A stretch of 49,216 nt of DNA from an uncultured Clostridia bacterium (GTDB taxonomy: Bacteria > Bacillota > Clostridia > Christensenellales > Pumilibacteraceae), in the NCBI GenBank assembly GCA_934270565.1, contig CAKQPR010000012.1, positions 1 through 49,216 of the forward strand, given 5' to 3'. The translations under genes were made by a program, and so were the position numbers. Below are positions 36,204 through 45,036 of this stretch, piece after piece (within the stretch, counting starts at the first letter, position 1; every line of letters starts with the position of its first letter). The notes under the pieces are model-generated. The model had not been told where the DNA came from, ran no database searches, and worked only from the letters and a program-made list of their open reading frames with translations.

Positions 36204-37091
36204 TTACCTCTTCATGATTTCGGCGATTTCGCTTTCCTTAGCCTTAGCCGCCTCGTACCCGAGCCGATACATTTCCTCATAACCGGTTTTGTCGGACGAT
36301 CGGAACGCGGACAGGTCGGGCGCGACTATCACGTCCGAATTTATAAGCCCTTCGCGCGAAGCGTTCGAGCCCATAATATCGAACGTGGCTTTGAGTACCG
36401 GAATAATTCCGAGCTCGCTCGTACCGCCTCCGCGAGTCGGATTGACGTCCACGGTAACGACGTAATCTGCGCCGAGCATACGGCACACGTCCGCGGGAAT
36501 GTTGTTGAGAAGCCCGCCGTCCACAAGGTGTTTTTCACCTAAAACGAGCGGTCGGAACGCGAGCGGAACGGTAGACGATGCCGCAACCGCCGTGCCGAGA
36601 TCGCCGCTGTCGATTATGACCTGCCGCCCTTCCACAAGGTCGGTGGCGATCGCCGCGAACTTCTTCGGCAAGTCCTCTATATTCCGCTCCCCCGCAAGGT
36701 CGATAATGATTTTCGCGATTTTGCGGCTGTCGTCGGGCTGAAAAAAGAATCCCTTGCGAATGTCCTTGACTTCGAGAAGCGAGCCGTAAGCCCACATGCG
36801 ATCGGGGCTTATCCCCGCGGCGTAAAGCCCGCCCACGATCGAACCCACGCTCGTACCTACCACAAGGTCGAAATCGAACCCCGCCTCGCGGAACGCTTTG
36901 AGCGCGCCGATATGAGCGAACCCTCTTGCCCCGCCTCCGCCGAGACACAGCGCGACGGTAGCTTTGCGAACGGGTTTGCCCTTGCGTTTTTCCTCTTTCC
37001 TGCGGTCCTTTTCTTCGAGCCGAAGCTGGCGCTTAATAGCCTTTTCGTGCTTCGTTTCGCCGCCGCGACGGAAAATATCCCGTAATTTCAT
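36204..37091 (-). CDS. Patatin-like phospholipase (RssA/YlbK type)
   Basis: A 295-residue cytosolic lipid acyl hydrolase. A basic N-terminus of about 40 residues may sit on the membrane. The patatin fold follows with the oxyanion loop CLGGGGARG (about 49-57), the nucleophile motif GTSVGS (Ser near 81) and the DGG motif holding the catalytic Asp in HLVDGGLLNNIP (about 190). All active-site parts are intact. It begins 1 base after the ECF gene and is followed within 3 bases by the ComEC-like gene. The family cleaves phospholipids or lysophospholipids; the physiological substrate is unknown. Confidence 0.92.
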   Translation of the reverse strand: MKLRDIFRRGGETKHEKAIKRQLRLEEKDRRKEEKRKGKPVRKATVALCLGGGGARGFAHIGALKAFREAGFDFDLVVGTSVGSIVGGLYAAGISPDRMWAYGSLLEVKDIRKGFFFQPDDSRKIAKIIIDLAGERNIEDLPKKFAAIATDLVEGRQVIIDSGDLGTAVAASSTVPLAFRPLVLGEKHLVDGGLLNNIPADVCRMLGADYVVTVDVNPTRGGGTSELGIIPVLKATFDIMGSNASREGLINSDVIVAPDLSAFRSSDKTGYEEMYRLGYEAAKAKESEIAEIMKR

Positions 37092-37092
37092 T

Positions 37093-37746
37093 TTATTCCT
37101 TATCTTCGCCCGAGTGAACGTCGTTTTTTTCGGGCTCGACCGCTGCGACCGTTTCGGAAGGCTCTTCCGCCGTCTCGCCGCTCGTTTCGTAATGTTTTTC
37201 GTCGTGAGGAACTTCCTCGACGTCTCTTACGACCTTACCCTTGGGCGCGTCGTTGAACAGTTCGGGAAGGCGCGGGAGAACGACGAACGCGATAACCATA
37301 CTCACGCTCACCTGAATAAGCGAGCTGAGAAGACTCAGACACCCCGCCGCTATTCCGTACAGAATCCAGTCGGTGAAAAAATAGCCGACTATAACGCACG
37401 CCGCGCCGAGCGCCATCGACAGAATACGACGGACGACCCATTTCTGATTGCGAAACAGCCTGCCGTAAGCCCAGCCGCAAACGAAGCCTTCGGCGGCTTT
37501 TACCACCAGCGTAAAGCCCGCGTAAATGACATAACCGCTGAAGAGATCGGCAAGCGCCGACCCCACGCCGCCCACGATCGCGCCGGCGACCGGACCTAAA
37601 AGCGAGCCCGCAAGGAAAATAACGGCGTCGCCGAAATTGACGTAACCGTTACCCATAGGAATCTGAACGAAAACCGTGAGGACGCAGCAAAGCGCCATCA
37701 TCATCGCAAGAAGTACTACGTAGAGAGTTGTATTTTTCCGTTCCAT
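37093..37746 (-). CDS. ECF transporter S component
   Basis: A 217-residue inner-membrane protein with five or six hydrophobic segments. Typical features are the N-terminal small-residue helix ALCCVLTVFVQIP, then GYVNFGDAVIFLAGSLLGPV and GGVGSALADLFSGYVIYAGF, which match the ECF-type vitamin-binding S components (PF07155-like). These capture a vitamin or precursor and hand it to a shared energising module encoded elsewhere. The last 50 residues are a hydrophilic acidic tail. It begins 1 base after rplI. No riboswitch precedes the operon, so the ligand cannot be inferred from regulation. Confidence 0.85.
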   Translation of the reverse strand: MERKNTTLYVVLLAMMMALCCVLTVFVQIPMGNGYVNFGDAVIFLAGSLLGPVAGAIVGGVGSALADLFSGYVIYAGFTLVVKAAEGFVCGWAYGRLFRNQKWVVRRILSMALGAACVIVGYFFTDWILYGIAAGCLSLLSSLIQVSVSMVIAFVVLPRLPELFNDAPKGKVVRDVEEVPHDEKHYETSGETAEEPSETVAAVEPEKNDVHSGEDKE

Positions 37747-37747
37747 T

Positions 37748-38191
37748 TCAAAGCGCCTCCACCGACACCTTGATTTTAGCCGAAACTTCGGCGTATGGCT
37801 TTACCGTGATTTCGTACACGCCCACCGTTTTTATTACGTCGGGGAGCACGATCTTTTTGCGGTCGATGTCGTAACCCGCTTCTTTGAGCGCGTCCGCGAC
37901 GGCTTGCGTATTGAGCGCGCCGAAAAGCTTGCCCGTTTCGCCGACCTTGATCTTTACGGTGACGGTAGTGCCCGAAATCTTCTTCGCGAGCTCGAGCGCG
38001 GCGGCTTTTTCTTCCGCTCTTCTGTGCTCGTCAGCCGCTTTTTTGATTTTGATGCTGTTCACCATCGCCGAAGTCGCTTCGACCGCGAGCTTGTTTTTTA
38101 TAAGGAAGTTGCGCGCGTATCCGTCGCTGACCTCGATAACGTCGTCCTTTTTGCCCTGACCTTTCACGTCCTGAGTGAGTATAACCTTCAT
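37748..38191 (-). CDS. rplI: 50S ribosomal protein L9
   Basis: A 147-residue L9 protein that binds 23S rRNA near the base of the L1 stalk. The N-terminal signature KVILTQDVKGQGKKDDVIEV and the following VSDGYARNFLIKNKLAVEAT are intact. A connecting helix and the C-terminal domain (GETGKLFGALNTQAVADAL) follow. AGGAGG lies 8 bases before the ATG. It heads an operon with an ECF S component, a patatin phospholipase and a ComEC-like hydrolase, rather than the commoner rpsF-ssb-rpsR or gdpP-dnaB surroundings. Confidence 0.97.
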   Translation of the reverse strand: MKVILTQDVKGQGKKDDVIEVSDGYARNFLIKNKLAVEATSAMVNSIKIKKAADEHRRAEEKAAALELAKKISGTTVTVKIKVGETGKLFGALNTQAVADALKEAGYDIDRKKIVLPDVIKTVGVYEITVKPYAEVSAKIKVSVEAL

Positions 38192-38221
38192 ATAAAAGCC
38201 TCCTTCGTTTCGGTTTACTAT

Positions 38222-38250
38222 ATTTTACTTTAATTTGCTTATTTTGTCAA
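38222..38250 (-). promoter_or_regulatory. Sigma-A promoter of the rplI operon
   Basis: Minus strand TTGACA (38250-38245), 17 bases, TAAAAT (38227-38222), about 25 bases before the predicted leader reaches the ATG. Confidence 0.85.
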
Positions 38251-38269
38251 CGCTTTACGGGTTTTCGGC

Positions 38270-38299
38270 GAATATTCCCCGCCCGAATTACTCATAATA
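38270..38299 (+). promoter_or_regulatory. Sigma-G-like promoter of the DUF1540 gene
   Basis: GAATA (38270-38274), 18 bases, CATAATA (38293-38299). This fits the forespore sigma-G consensus GHATR-N18-CATWHTA known from Bacillus. No good sigma-A -35 box is placed for the same gene. Confidence 0.45.
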
Positions 38300-38321
38300 T
38301 AAACGCAAAGGAGGTTTTATC

Positions 38322-38624
38322 ATGAAAGATCTGAAATGCGGGCTTCGCGCCTGCAAGCACAACCGAGGCTATTGCTGCTGCGCCGATCAAATCGACGTCG
38401 CCTGCAACACCGACTGCGCAACCTACGAACCCGACGAGTCCAAGCTCGCTTCGTCGTTCGAAGCCGCGCAGGACTTCCCCAAAGCCGATTATTCGGTGGA
38501 CACCGAAGTAAAGTGCGAAGCGGACTGCCTTTTCAACAAGTCCGGAAAGTGCGTAGCCAACGGCATTACCGTAAGCTCCGATCCTCAGAGCGCGGCAAGC
38601 TGTCTGACGTTCGTAAAGCGCTGA
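38322..38624 (+). CDS. DUF1540 domain protein, cysteine-rich
   Basis: A 100-residue protein with two cysteine clusters of the DUF1540 kind: LKCGLRACKHNRGYCCCADQ (5-24), continued by CNTDC, and VKCEADCLFNKSGKCVANGI (about 63-82), continued by a late Cys. It was probably formed by duplication. The spacing suggests zinc or other metal binding. The function is not known; the family is common in spore-forming Bacillota, in keeping with the sigma-G-like promoter. AAAGGAGG lies 8 bases before the ATG, and a strong terminator follows. Confidence 0.88.
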   Translation: MKDLKCGLRACKHNRGYCCCADQIDVACNTDCATYEPDESKLASSFEAAQDFPKADYSVDTEVKCEADCLFNKSGKCVANGITVSSDPQSAASCLTFVKR

Positions 38625-38648
38625 GCTTTCGTACGGAAAAAGTCCGAG

Positions 38649-38687
38649 CCCTTTCCCTCTTTTGCGGGAGAGGGTTTTGCCTTTTTT
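38649..38687 (+). terminator. Intrinsic terminator of the DUF1540 gene
   Basis: CCCTTTCCC pairs with GGGAGAGGG (one G-U pair), followed by TTTTGCCTTTTTT. Confidence 0.85.
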
Positions 38688-38729
38688 CGTAAAATTCGCG
38701 ATACGGTTGCCTTTTTCGGGAATTCGCGG

Positions 38730-39866
38730 CTATCGGTTCATCTTGCCGTAAACTTCGTTCGCGGGCATAATGTAGCTGAACGAATCGGGATAACGCTTCA
38801 CGATGCGCTGAATTTCGCCGACTTCTCTTCTTCTCACGACGCACACGACAACCTTTACGGGCTTGCCGGTGAACATTCCCACGCCGTCGAGAACGGTAAC
38901 GCCTCTGCCGATCTTTTCGAAGATTTCGGCGCAGATTTCGTTCGAGTGGCGGGTGACGATTTCCACTTTTATCGCGGCTTTACCGCCCTGAATGAACTTG
39001 TCGCCCACGATCGAGATCATAAACGTGAGTACGAGCGCGAGCAGTACCGCCGTCATATCGTACACGAAATAGGACGCGAGCACGACCGTAGAATCCATGA
39101 TAAATATGAACCACGAAACGCCGACGTCGGGGCGTTTTTTCTGAATGATCGCCGCGATTATGTCCGTTCCGCCCTGACTTCCGCCGATCCGCGTCATCAT
39201 CGCGAACGAAACGCCGATTATCGCGCCGCCGAAAACCGCCGACAAAATGGGCGTGCCCGTCTCGACGTATCGAAGCGCTCCGCCCGCGGTGGCGTCGATC
39301 GCTTCCATTACGATCATCATAATACTGCTGAGCGCGATAAATCCCGTCGTTGTCAGGCAAAACCGCCGCGAAAGGAATATCCACGACACTATAAGAAGCG
39401 GAATGTTGACTAAAATATTGAATAAGCCGAGGTAAAGCTTGGGGTAAATATGATTGAGTATGACGGCAATACCCGCGATCCCGCCGCGAGCGAAGTTGTT
39501 CGGCGCGACGAACGAATACTGAGCTATCGCGGAAAGAAGCGAAGCTATCAGCAAAAGCGCGACTTTCGCCGCAATCGCAAGAATTTTCCTCTCTTCGGGC
39601 GGAACTTTTACCGTTACGCCGTCGCGAAGCCTTATAATGCGAACGCCGTTCTCAAGTTCCGTCTTAATACCGAACTCGTCATCGTCGGTTTTTGAGCTAC
39701 GGACGGAAGCCGATTCGCCGCAAACCGAGGTTTTTTCGTTACGTTCGGTATCGCTTTCGTCGCCCACAGCGTATTTCTCGCTTTTTTCGGAAACCGACCG
39801 CCCGAGCTCGTTCTCGGGCGCGTTGCCGCTTTCGTTTAAATTCGATACGGGTTTTTCGTTTTTCAT
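38730..39866 (-). CDS. YitT family membrane protein (DUF161 + DUF2179)
   Basis: A 378-residue membrane protein. Residues 1-95 are a hydrophilic, Glu/Ser/Asn-rich extension not usual in the family. Five or six membrane segments follow (about 98-290), with SFVAPNNFARGGIAGIAVIL, RIGGSQGGTDIIAAIIQKKR and the glycine motifs typical of YitT. A cytosolic DUF2179 domain ends it (EIVTRHSNEICAEIFEKIGR, then GVTVLDGVGMFTG). The biochemical role of YitT proteins is not settled. GGAGG precedes the ATG, and it is a single-gene unit with its own promoter. Confidence 0.9.
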   Translation of the reverse strand: MKNEKPVSNLNESGNAPENELGRSVSEKSEKYAVGDESDTERNEKTSVCGESASVRSSKTDDDEFGIKTELENGVRIIRLRDGVTVKVPPEERKILAIAAKVALLLIASLLSAIAQYSFVAPNNFARGGIAGIAVILNHIYPKLYLGLFNILVNIPLLIVSWIFLSRRFCLTTTGFIALSSIMMIVMEAIDATAGGALRYVETGTPILSAVFGGAIIGVSFAMMTRIGGSQGGTDIIAAIIQKKRPDVGVSWFIFIMDSTVVLASYFVYDMTAVLLALVLTFMISIVGDKFIQGGKAAIKVEIVTRHSNEICAEIFEKIGRGVTVLDGVGMFTGKPVKVVVCVVRRREVGEIQRIVKRYPDSFSYIMPANEVYGKMNR

Positions 39867-39888
39867 CTTTACCTCCGAAAGCTCTTAT

Positions 39889-39917
39889 ATTCTAACGCAA
39901 AAACACCCGACGGTCAA
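39889..39917 (-). promoter_or_regulatory. Sigma-A promoter of the YitT gene
   Basis: Minus strand TTGACC (39917-39912), 17 bases, TAGAAT (39894-39889), with a leader of about 15 bases. Confidence 0.8.
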
Positions 39918-40149
39918 GCGGAAACGCTCCCGCCGAATGTGAAATTTCGGTGCAATCCTGCCGAGAACGCCCCTACCCGCCTCATCGGAAAAGACAAGCT
40001 CGCTCCTCCCGTTCCGCCGATTCTTCGATCGGAACAGTGTTAAAAAACGACCTCTAATGCCGCTCCTCGCGAAATATCTTAAAAATCGCTATCCCGACTT
40101 TTCTCCAAAGGGGAAAGCATAAAAGGTATTATCCCCGAAAAAAATATAT

Positions 40150-40252
40150 TTAAATTGCAAAACGGCCGATATTTTCTACCGACCGTCCTGCTATATGATA
40201 AGGGGGAAAATGATGAGCTGTTTAATGTAACCGAAGCGTTCCTTCAAATTAC
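40150..40252 (-). ncRNA. Orphan ~100-nt transcription unit (small RNA or micro-peptide)
   Basis: A near-consensus promoter and a terminator-like hairpin enclose about 100 bases with no annotated gene. The hairpin ACGGTCGGTA (40186-40177) / TATCGGCCGT (40171-40162) has two G-U pairs and is followed by TTT and an AT-rich run ending in seven T. The unit contains an 18-codon frame starting TTG, reading KERFGYIKQLIIFPLII, but without a ribosome binding site. No known RNA family is recognised. Confidence 0.45.
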
Positions 40253-40258
40253 GTGCTC

Positions 40259-40287
40259 ATTATACTACTTATAAAAAGTTTCGTCAA
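40259..40287 (-). promoter_or_regulatory. Sigma-A promoter of the orphan transcription unit
   Basis: Minus strand TTGACG (40287-40282), 17 bases, TATAAT (40264-40259). Confidence 0.75.
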
Positions 40288-40329
40288 GCGTTTTTCAGTA
40301 CTTTTTTAAAAAATTTTTTAAATATTTTT

Positions 40330-41760
40330 TCCGCTCCGAAATCGGGGCTCGCGGAGGGCGGAGAAATCCCCCGCGGAAGTCTGTCGACTACGCCACTGTT
40401 ATTACATTTTCGACCGTATTTGTCGGCGTAGCCGACGGCAGGGCGGTTCGCCCTCGGACCGCCGCATAACGTAAAGTCTCGATCGGGTATTTGAAGTGTA
40501 CCGTTCACTTGCGTTCGTATTCGCTCCCGCGAGATCTCTCGACTACGCTCGAGATGACGAAGCTGAATACCGTTATGCTTGGTTGGCGGGCGGACGGGGC
40601 GTCCGCCCCTGCCACGCTTTAACAGCGGATATACTTGCCACTGTTTAACGTCATTTCGACCGAAGTGAGGACGATAGTCCGAACGCAGTGGAGAAATCCC
40701 CCGCGGAAGTCCGCCGCCTACCCCGCTGTTATTACATTTCCGACCGTATTTGTCGGCGCAGCCGACGGTAGGGCGGTTCGCCCTCGGACCGCCGCAATTC
40801 CGCGACAGCGGACATTATCTTGCCTCCCTTGTGTAAAGGGCGCGACGCGGCGGTGCGAAGCACCGTAAAAACAGTCCTCAGGCGACTGTTTTTAGCCAAA
40901 GCGGCGAAGTAGCTATGCTACGAGCCGGGGGGGTAGCTACGAGTGTGAGCGTTAGCGATCCGAGTAGCGGTAGGATTGTTTTAACGCAACTGCAATGCGT
41001 ACAGCTTCTTTACAATCCCCCACCCACCTACGGTGGGAGCCCCCTTCCGCGCAATGTGGACCTTATTATGTCCGCTTGCGCGGGCATTTTGGGCTGATCG
41101 TGTTCGATAGTTTTCGTTCCTGCTGTGGGGGATTTCTCGACTGCGCTCGAAATGACATCGTGTTCGCTTGGTTTTGCGGCGGGGCGAGGGCGCCCCGCTC
41201 TACCGAGACGTGGAACACATTCCAAGCAAATAATTGCCTACGGCGCCTCGCCGTCGGGCGGACGGGGGCGTCCGCCCCTACCACGTCTTTAACAAACGTT
41301 ATATTTGCCACTTCTTAATGTCATTTCGACCGAAGTGAGGACGATAGTCCGAACGCAGTGGAGAAATCCCCCGCGGTTGTCACCCGATACCCCTTCTTTC
41401 CGCTCGTTTTTCGACCTTTAAAGCGTTGCGGGGTCTGGGACACAGCCGCAAGGCGGTGAGCCACCGCGGGCGGGTATTTGATATTGTCAGTATACGCTTG
41501 TTCTCTTTTCTGTCGCAGGGGATTTCTCGACTGCGGCTTCGCCTTCGCTCGAAATGACAACGTGTACGTTTGGTTTTGCAGCGGGACGAGGGCGTCCGCC
41601 CCTACCACGTTCTACCAAAGTAAGTACAGGCATCGCCTACTTGCCCGCAGGGGTTCCCTGCCGGCGGCTTTTTTGCTACTTTTTTCTCTGCCTGAAAAAA
41701 GTAGAATAACTTTACCTTTCTTTTCTTAAGAAGATCTGTTTGTTACTATTTCAAAAGTAA
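40330..41760. repeat. Intergenic repeat island 7
   Basis: No gene is seen in 1.4 kb. Units with GAGAAATCCCC, GTCGGC/GCCGAC and GGGCGGTTCGCCC occur at about 40340-40475 and again at 40650-40800. The ~240-bp GTGTAAAGGG-bounded element is at about 40808-41047. Further TGTCATTTCGACC units are at about 41319 and, inverted, 41129 and 41518. GGCGGACG/CGTCCGCC hairpins are near 40590, 41260 and 41585. A perfect CTACTTTTTTC/GAAAAAAGTAG palindrome (41676-41704) lies behind the helicase gene. Confidence 0.8.
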
Positions 41761-41781
41761 GCCATAGTGGCAGCGACCACC

Positions 41782-44700
41782 TTATTTCAGCAGTTCGATA
41801 ATTTCTTTGACGTCGTTATTCTTGCCCACGACGAGCGAGGACAGGGCGCTTTTGCGTTCCTGAAGTTTGAGAATCTGCTCTTCGATACTGTCCTTTATGA
41901 CGAGCTTATAGACCTGAACGGACTTTTTCTGTCCGATACGGTACGCGCGGTCGGTTGCCTGATTCATAACGGACTCGTTCCACCACGGATCGTAATGGAT
42001 CACGACGTCGGCGCCGGTAAGATTGAGCCCCGTGCCGCCCGCTTTGAGCGAAATAAGGAAAACCTTCACGTCGTTCTCGTTGAACTTATTCACGAGCTTG
42101 AGCCGCTCGGCTTTGGGCGTATCTCCTTTTAAGACGTAATACGTTATTCCCTTTTCGGCGAGGCGGTGGCGGATAACCTCCATCATCGACGTAAACTGCG
42201 AGAACAACAGAATTTTATGTCCGCTTTCGACCGCCGATTCTATAAGCTGCATAGCCGCTTCGGCTTTTGCGGAATTTCCCGTATACTCGGGATAAACAAG
42301 CGACGGATCGCAGCAGATCTGGCGAAGTTTGGTAAGCATACCGAGCACGACCACACGGCTCATATCGGGCGAAGCCTTAAGCGACGAGCGGATAAGAGCA
42401 AGGTTTCCGTCGTACAGTTTCTTCTGCTCGCCTTCGAGCGGCGAAGCGATAACGCTTTCGGTTTTCGGCGGGAGCTCGGTAAGCACTTCGGATTTGAGTC
42501 TGCGCAGAATAAACGGCTTTACCACGCGTTTGAGCCGTTCGGTCGCGCGATCGTCGCCGCGGACAACGCCGTTTTCGTAGCGGTCGCGGAAATCGGAATA
42601 CGTTCCGAGATACCCCGGCATAATGAAATCGAAAATCGACCACAGCTCGCCGAGGTTGTTTTCGACGGGCGTGCCGGTAAGCGCGAAACGATGACGCGCC
42701 TTTATCTTCTTGACGGCGGTCGCGTTGCGCGTTTCGGGGTTTTTGATAAACTGCGCCTCGTCCGCGATCGCGTAATCGAATTCGTTTTCGTACAGTTCGA
42801 AGTCGCGGCGGATCAGGTCGTAAGAAGTAATCACGACGTCGGCGTCGCCTGCGGAAGCGATCAGTTTTTTACGCTCCTCGAGCCCGCCCATAACGGCAAC
42901 GGCTTTGAGCGAGGGCGCGAACTTCGCGATTTCGCTCGTCCAGTTGAGCATAAGCGTGGTAGGACAAACGACGATCGCGCGGCTTTTCGACGCGAGCAGA
43001 AGCGCGATGACCTGCAACGATTTTCCCAAGCCCATATCGTCGGCGAGAATTCCGCCGAATCCGTTGTCCGACAGCATTTTAAGCCACCGAAAGCCTGTTT
43101 TCTGATAATTCCGCATAACGTCTTTTAGCGTTTCGGGCACTTCGACGTCGGCGTTCCGCACGCTTTCGAGCGCGGTAAGCAAAGTTTTGAACGCGCTGTC
43201 GCGGGAGAGCGTAAAGAACCCTCTGCCGAGCTCCTCGCCCACGAACGGCGCGTAATACCGCGGCATAACCATTTCGCCGCCCGAGAGTTTCGCCACGTCG
43301 AGAATATCGCCGAGCGCTTCGATCGAGCCGTCCTCGAGGCTGACGAAACCGCCGCCGAGCCGTATATAACGACGTTTTTCGCGGTAAGCGCGCAGAATCG
43401 CGTCGATTTCTTCTTTCGTGTAATCGTCGCTCGTGACGTCGAGTTTGAGAAGATCGCCCGACAGCCGAACGCCCACTTTAAGCCTCGGACTGCGCCGCAC
43501 GGAAAGCTTCTTCATATCGCCCGAAACAAGCACTTCGGCATATCCGAACAACTCTTTCACGCCCTCGGTGAGGAAATCGTAAATTTCGTCCTCGTCGCTG
43601 AGATGCAGATCGGGATAATCCGGAAAATACTTCACGAGCACGCCGCGAAGCGCGTTTTCGGCGTCCCAGTCGCGCACGAAATCGGTTTGCGCAGTCATTT
43701 CGGACAGAATATCGACGGGGTTGTCGTCGTAACTCGCTTCCACGCGCGCGACAAGCCCGAATTCGTAGTCGGAAATATACACCTTCGCCGCAAGCGGCGC
43801 GGCTTCGTAAACGGACAGATCGGCGGCGCTCTCCACGTCGGCTTTGCCCGCTACCGCCGCGATGACGCTGTTGTAGAACGGGCTCATATCGGCTTTTGCC
43901 ACGAAAAGCCTTTTCTTCGCCGCGAGCGCATTCATAAGCGCGCGCATACCGTCCGCCCACTCGTTCGTCACACGGTAAAGTCTCTCGTCGATGAGGATAT
44001 ACCTGTAATCCATACCCTCGACGACTTTCCATTCGTCGAGATTCGTCGAAACTTCGAAGCCGCCGTCCGTTTCGTCTATAATCAGTCTGACAGGCACGGG
44101 AATGTCGAACGGCTCGATAAGCACGGGCTCCGTCTTGCCGAAGTGCACGAGCGTTCCCTCGTACAGCGCGAAAAACGCGTCCACGTCGCTGCCGAGCAGG
44201 CGAAGTTCGTCGCGGAAACGCTGAAACGGTACGCCCGATTTAGCCTTTTCGTTGTAGCATTTGACGATAAAATCGATAAGCTTGCGGCTTTGCGGCGTGA
44301 AATTTTCGGGAATATGATAGAGTTCGAGCTCGACCCCGTAACGGCGGTAGCCGCATGCGGCGAACGCGGACACGAAATCGGATATATCTTTTAAATTATA
44401 CTGTTTGCGGTTGCCGACGGTAAAGCGAAGCGCCACGCCGTCGCCCAACTCGACGTAAGGCACGAGCTCGGTTTTGAGCGCGTCCGAAGTAATCAGTCCG
44501 CGCCGACGCATTTTTCCGTATTCGGCAATGAGGTTGAGCGCGCCCGCGTCCGTTTTGCGACGATTGTCCGCGGCAGCGACCGCGGGGTTGCGCTCCTCGT
44601 AACTGAGCGCAGTCGCGACTATATGCTTGCACGGACCGGATTCGAGCGAAAAGCCGTCGCAGTCGCACGAATAATCGTAAAGCCCGCCCTGCTCGTCGAA

Positions 44701-44874
44701 AGTAATCGAAGTGTTGTACGTCCTGTCTCCCTCGACCTTGCCGCGAACGACGAGTTTGCCGCCGTCCGAAAACGACGTAAGCGCCTTGACTTTATCGTCG
44801 TAATAGCGTTTTTTGCCGGAAAGGAACGCGCCGCCTTGGGTTTCGTTGTAAAGTGCGTCGAAATCGAGAACCAT
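41782..44874 (-). CDS. SWIM zinc-finger SNF2-family helicase/ATPase
   Basis: A 1030-residue cytosolic DNA translocase. A SWIM zinc-binding site (SCDCDGFSLESGPCKHIVAT, about 58-77) lies near the start. A long middle region of low similarity follows. The SNF2 ATPase core begins at about 585: RNYQKTGFRWLKML, Walker A ILADDMGLGKS (about 610), VVCPTTLMLNW, the DEAQ box IADEAQFIKN (about 705), and FALTGTPVENNLGELWSIFD. The helicase C half ends with LKAGGTGLNLTGADVVIHYD and QATDRAYRIGQ (about 980). The ATG at 44874 is chosen because GGAGG sits 7 bases upstream and the promoter ends at 44893; the longer frame from 44955 would begin before it. The family acts in transcription or repair; the exact role is unknown. 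Confidence 0.93.
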   Translation of the reverse strand: MVLDFDALYNETQGGAFLSGKKRYYDDKVKALTSFSDGGKLVVRGKVEGDRTYNTSITFDEQGGLYDYSCDCDGFSLESGPCKHIVATALSYEERNPAVAAADNRRKTDAGALNLIAEYGKMRRRGLITSDALKTELVPYVELGDGVALRFTVGNRKQYNLKDISDFVSAFAACGYRRYGVELELYHIPENFTPQSRKLIDFIVKCYNEKAKSGVPFQRFRDELRLLGSDVDAFFALYEGTLVHFGKTEPVLIEPFDIPVPVRLIIDETDGGFEVSTNLDEWKVVEGMDYRYILIDERLYRVTNEWADGMRALMNALAAKKRLFVAKADMSPFYNSVIAAVAGKADVESAADLSVYEAAPLAAKVYISDYEFGLVARVEASYDDNPVDILSEMTAQTDFVRDWDAENALRGVLVKYFPDYPDLHLSDEDEIYDFLTEGVKELFGYAEVLVSGDMKKLSVRRSPRLKVGVRLSGDLLKLDVTSDDYTKEEIDAILRAYREKRRYIRLGGGFVSLEDGSIEALGDILDVAKLSGGEMVMPRYYAPFVGEELGRGFFTLSRDSAFKTLLTALESVRNADVEVPETLKDVMRNYQKTGFRWLKMLSDNGFGGILADDMGLGKSLQVIALLLASKSRAIVVCPTTLMLNWTSEIAKFAPSLKAVAVMGGLEERKKLIASAGDADVVITSYDLIRRDFELYENEFDYAIADEAQFIKNPETRNATAVKKIKARHRFALTGTPVENNLGELWSIFDFIMPGYLGTYSDFRDRYENGVVRGDDRATERLKRVVKPFILRRLKSEVLTELPPKTESVIASPLEGEQKKLYDGNLALIRSSLKASPDMSRVVVLGMLTKLRQICCDPSLVYPEYTGNSAKAEAAMQLIESAVESGHKILLFSQFTSMMEVIRHRLAEKGITYYVLKGDTPKAERLKLVNKFNENDVKVFLISLKAGGTGLNLTGADVVIHYDPWWNESVMNQATDRAYRIGQKKSVQVYKLVIKDSIEEQILKLQERKSALSSLVVGKNNDVKEIIELLK

Positions 44875-44892
44875 ATCAACCTCCGAACGAAT

Positions 44893-44921
44893 ATTATAAC
44901 ACGAAAGGGAAAATTTTTCAA
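44893..44921 (-). promoter_or_regulatory. Sigma-A promoter of the SNF2 gene
   Basis: Minus strand TTGAAA (44921-44916), 17 bases, TATAAT (44898-44893). Confidence 0.85.
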
Positions 44922-45001
44922 CGATTTTTCGGGCAAAAAAGGCAAAACGGAACAAATTTTCGGTAAAAATCGAATTTCACTCTCGTTTCACCGAAAAACG
45001 G

Positions 45002-45030
45002 TTGACTAAACGCCAGCAAAATAATATACT
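45002..45030 (+). promoter_or_regulatory. Sigma-A promoter of mgtE
   Basis: TTGACT (45002-45007), 17 bases, TATACT (45025-45030), with a predicted start near 45037. Confidence 0.85.
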
Positions 45031-45036
45031 GTTAGG

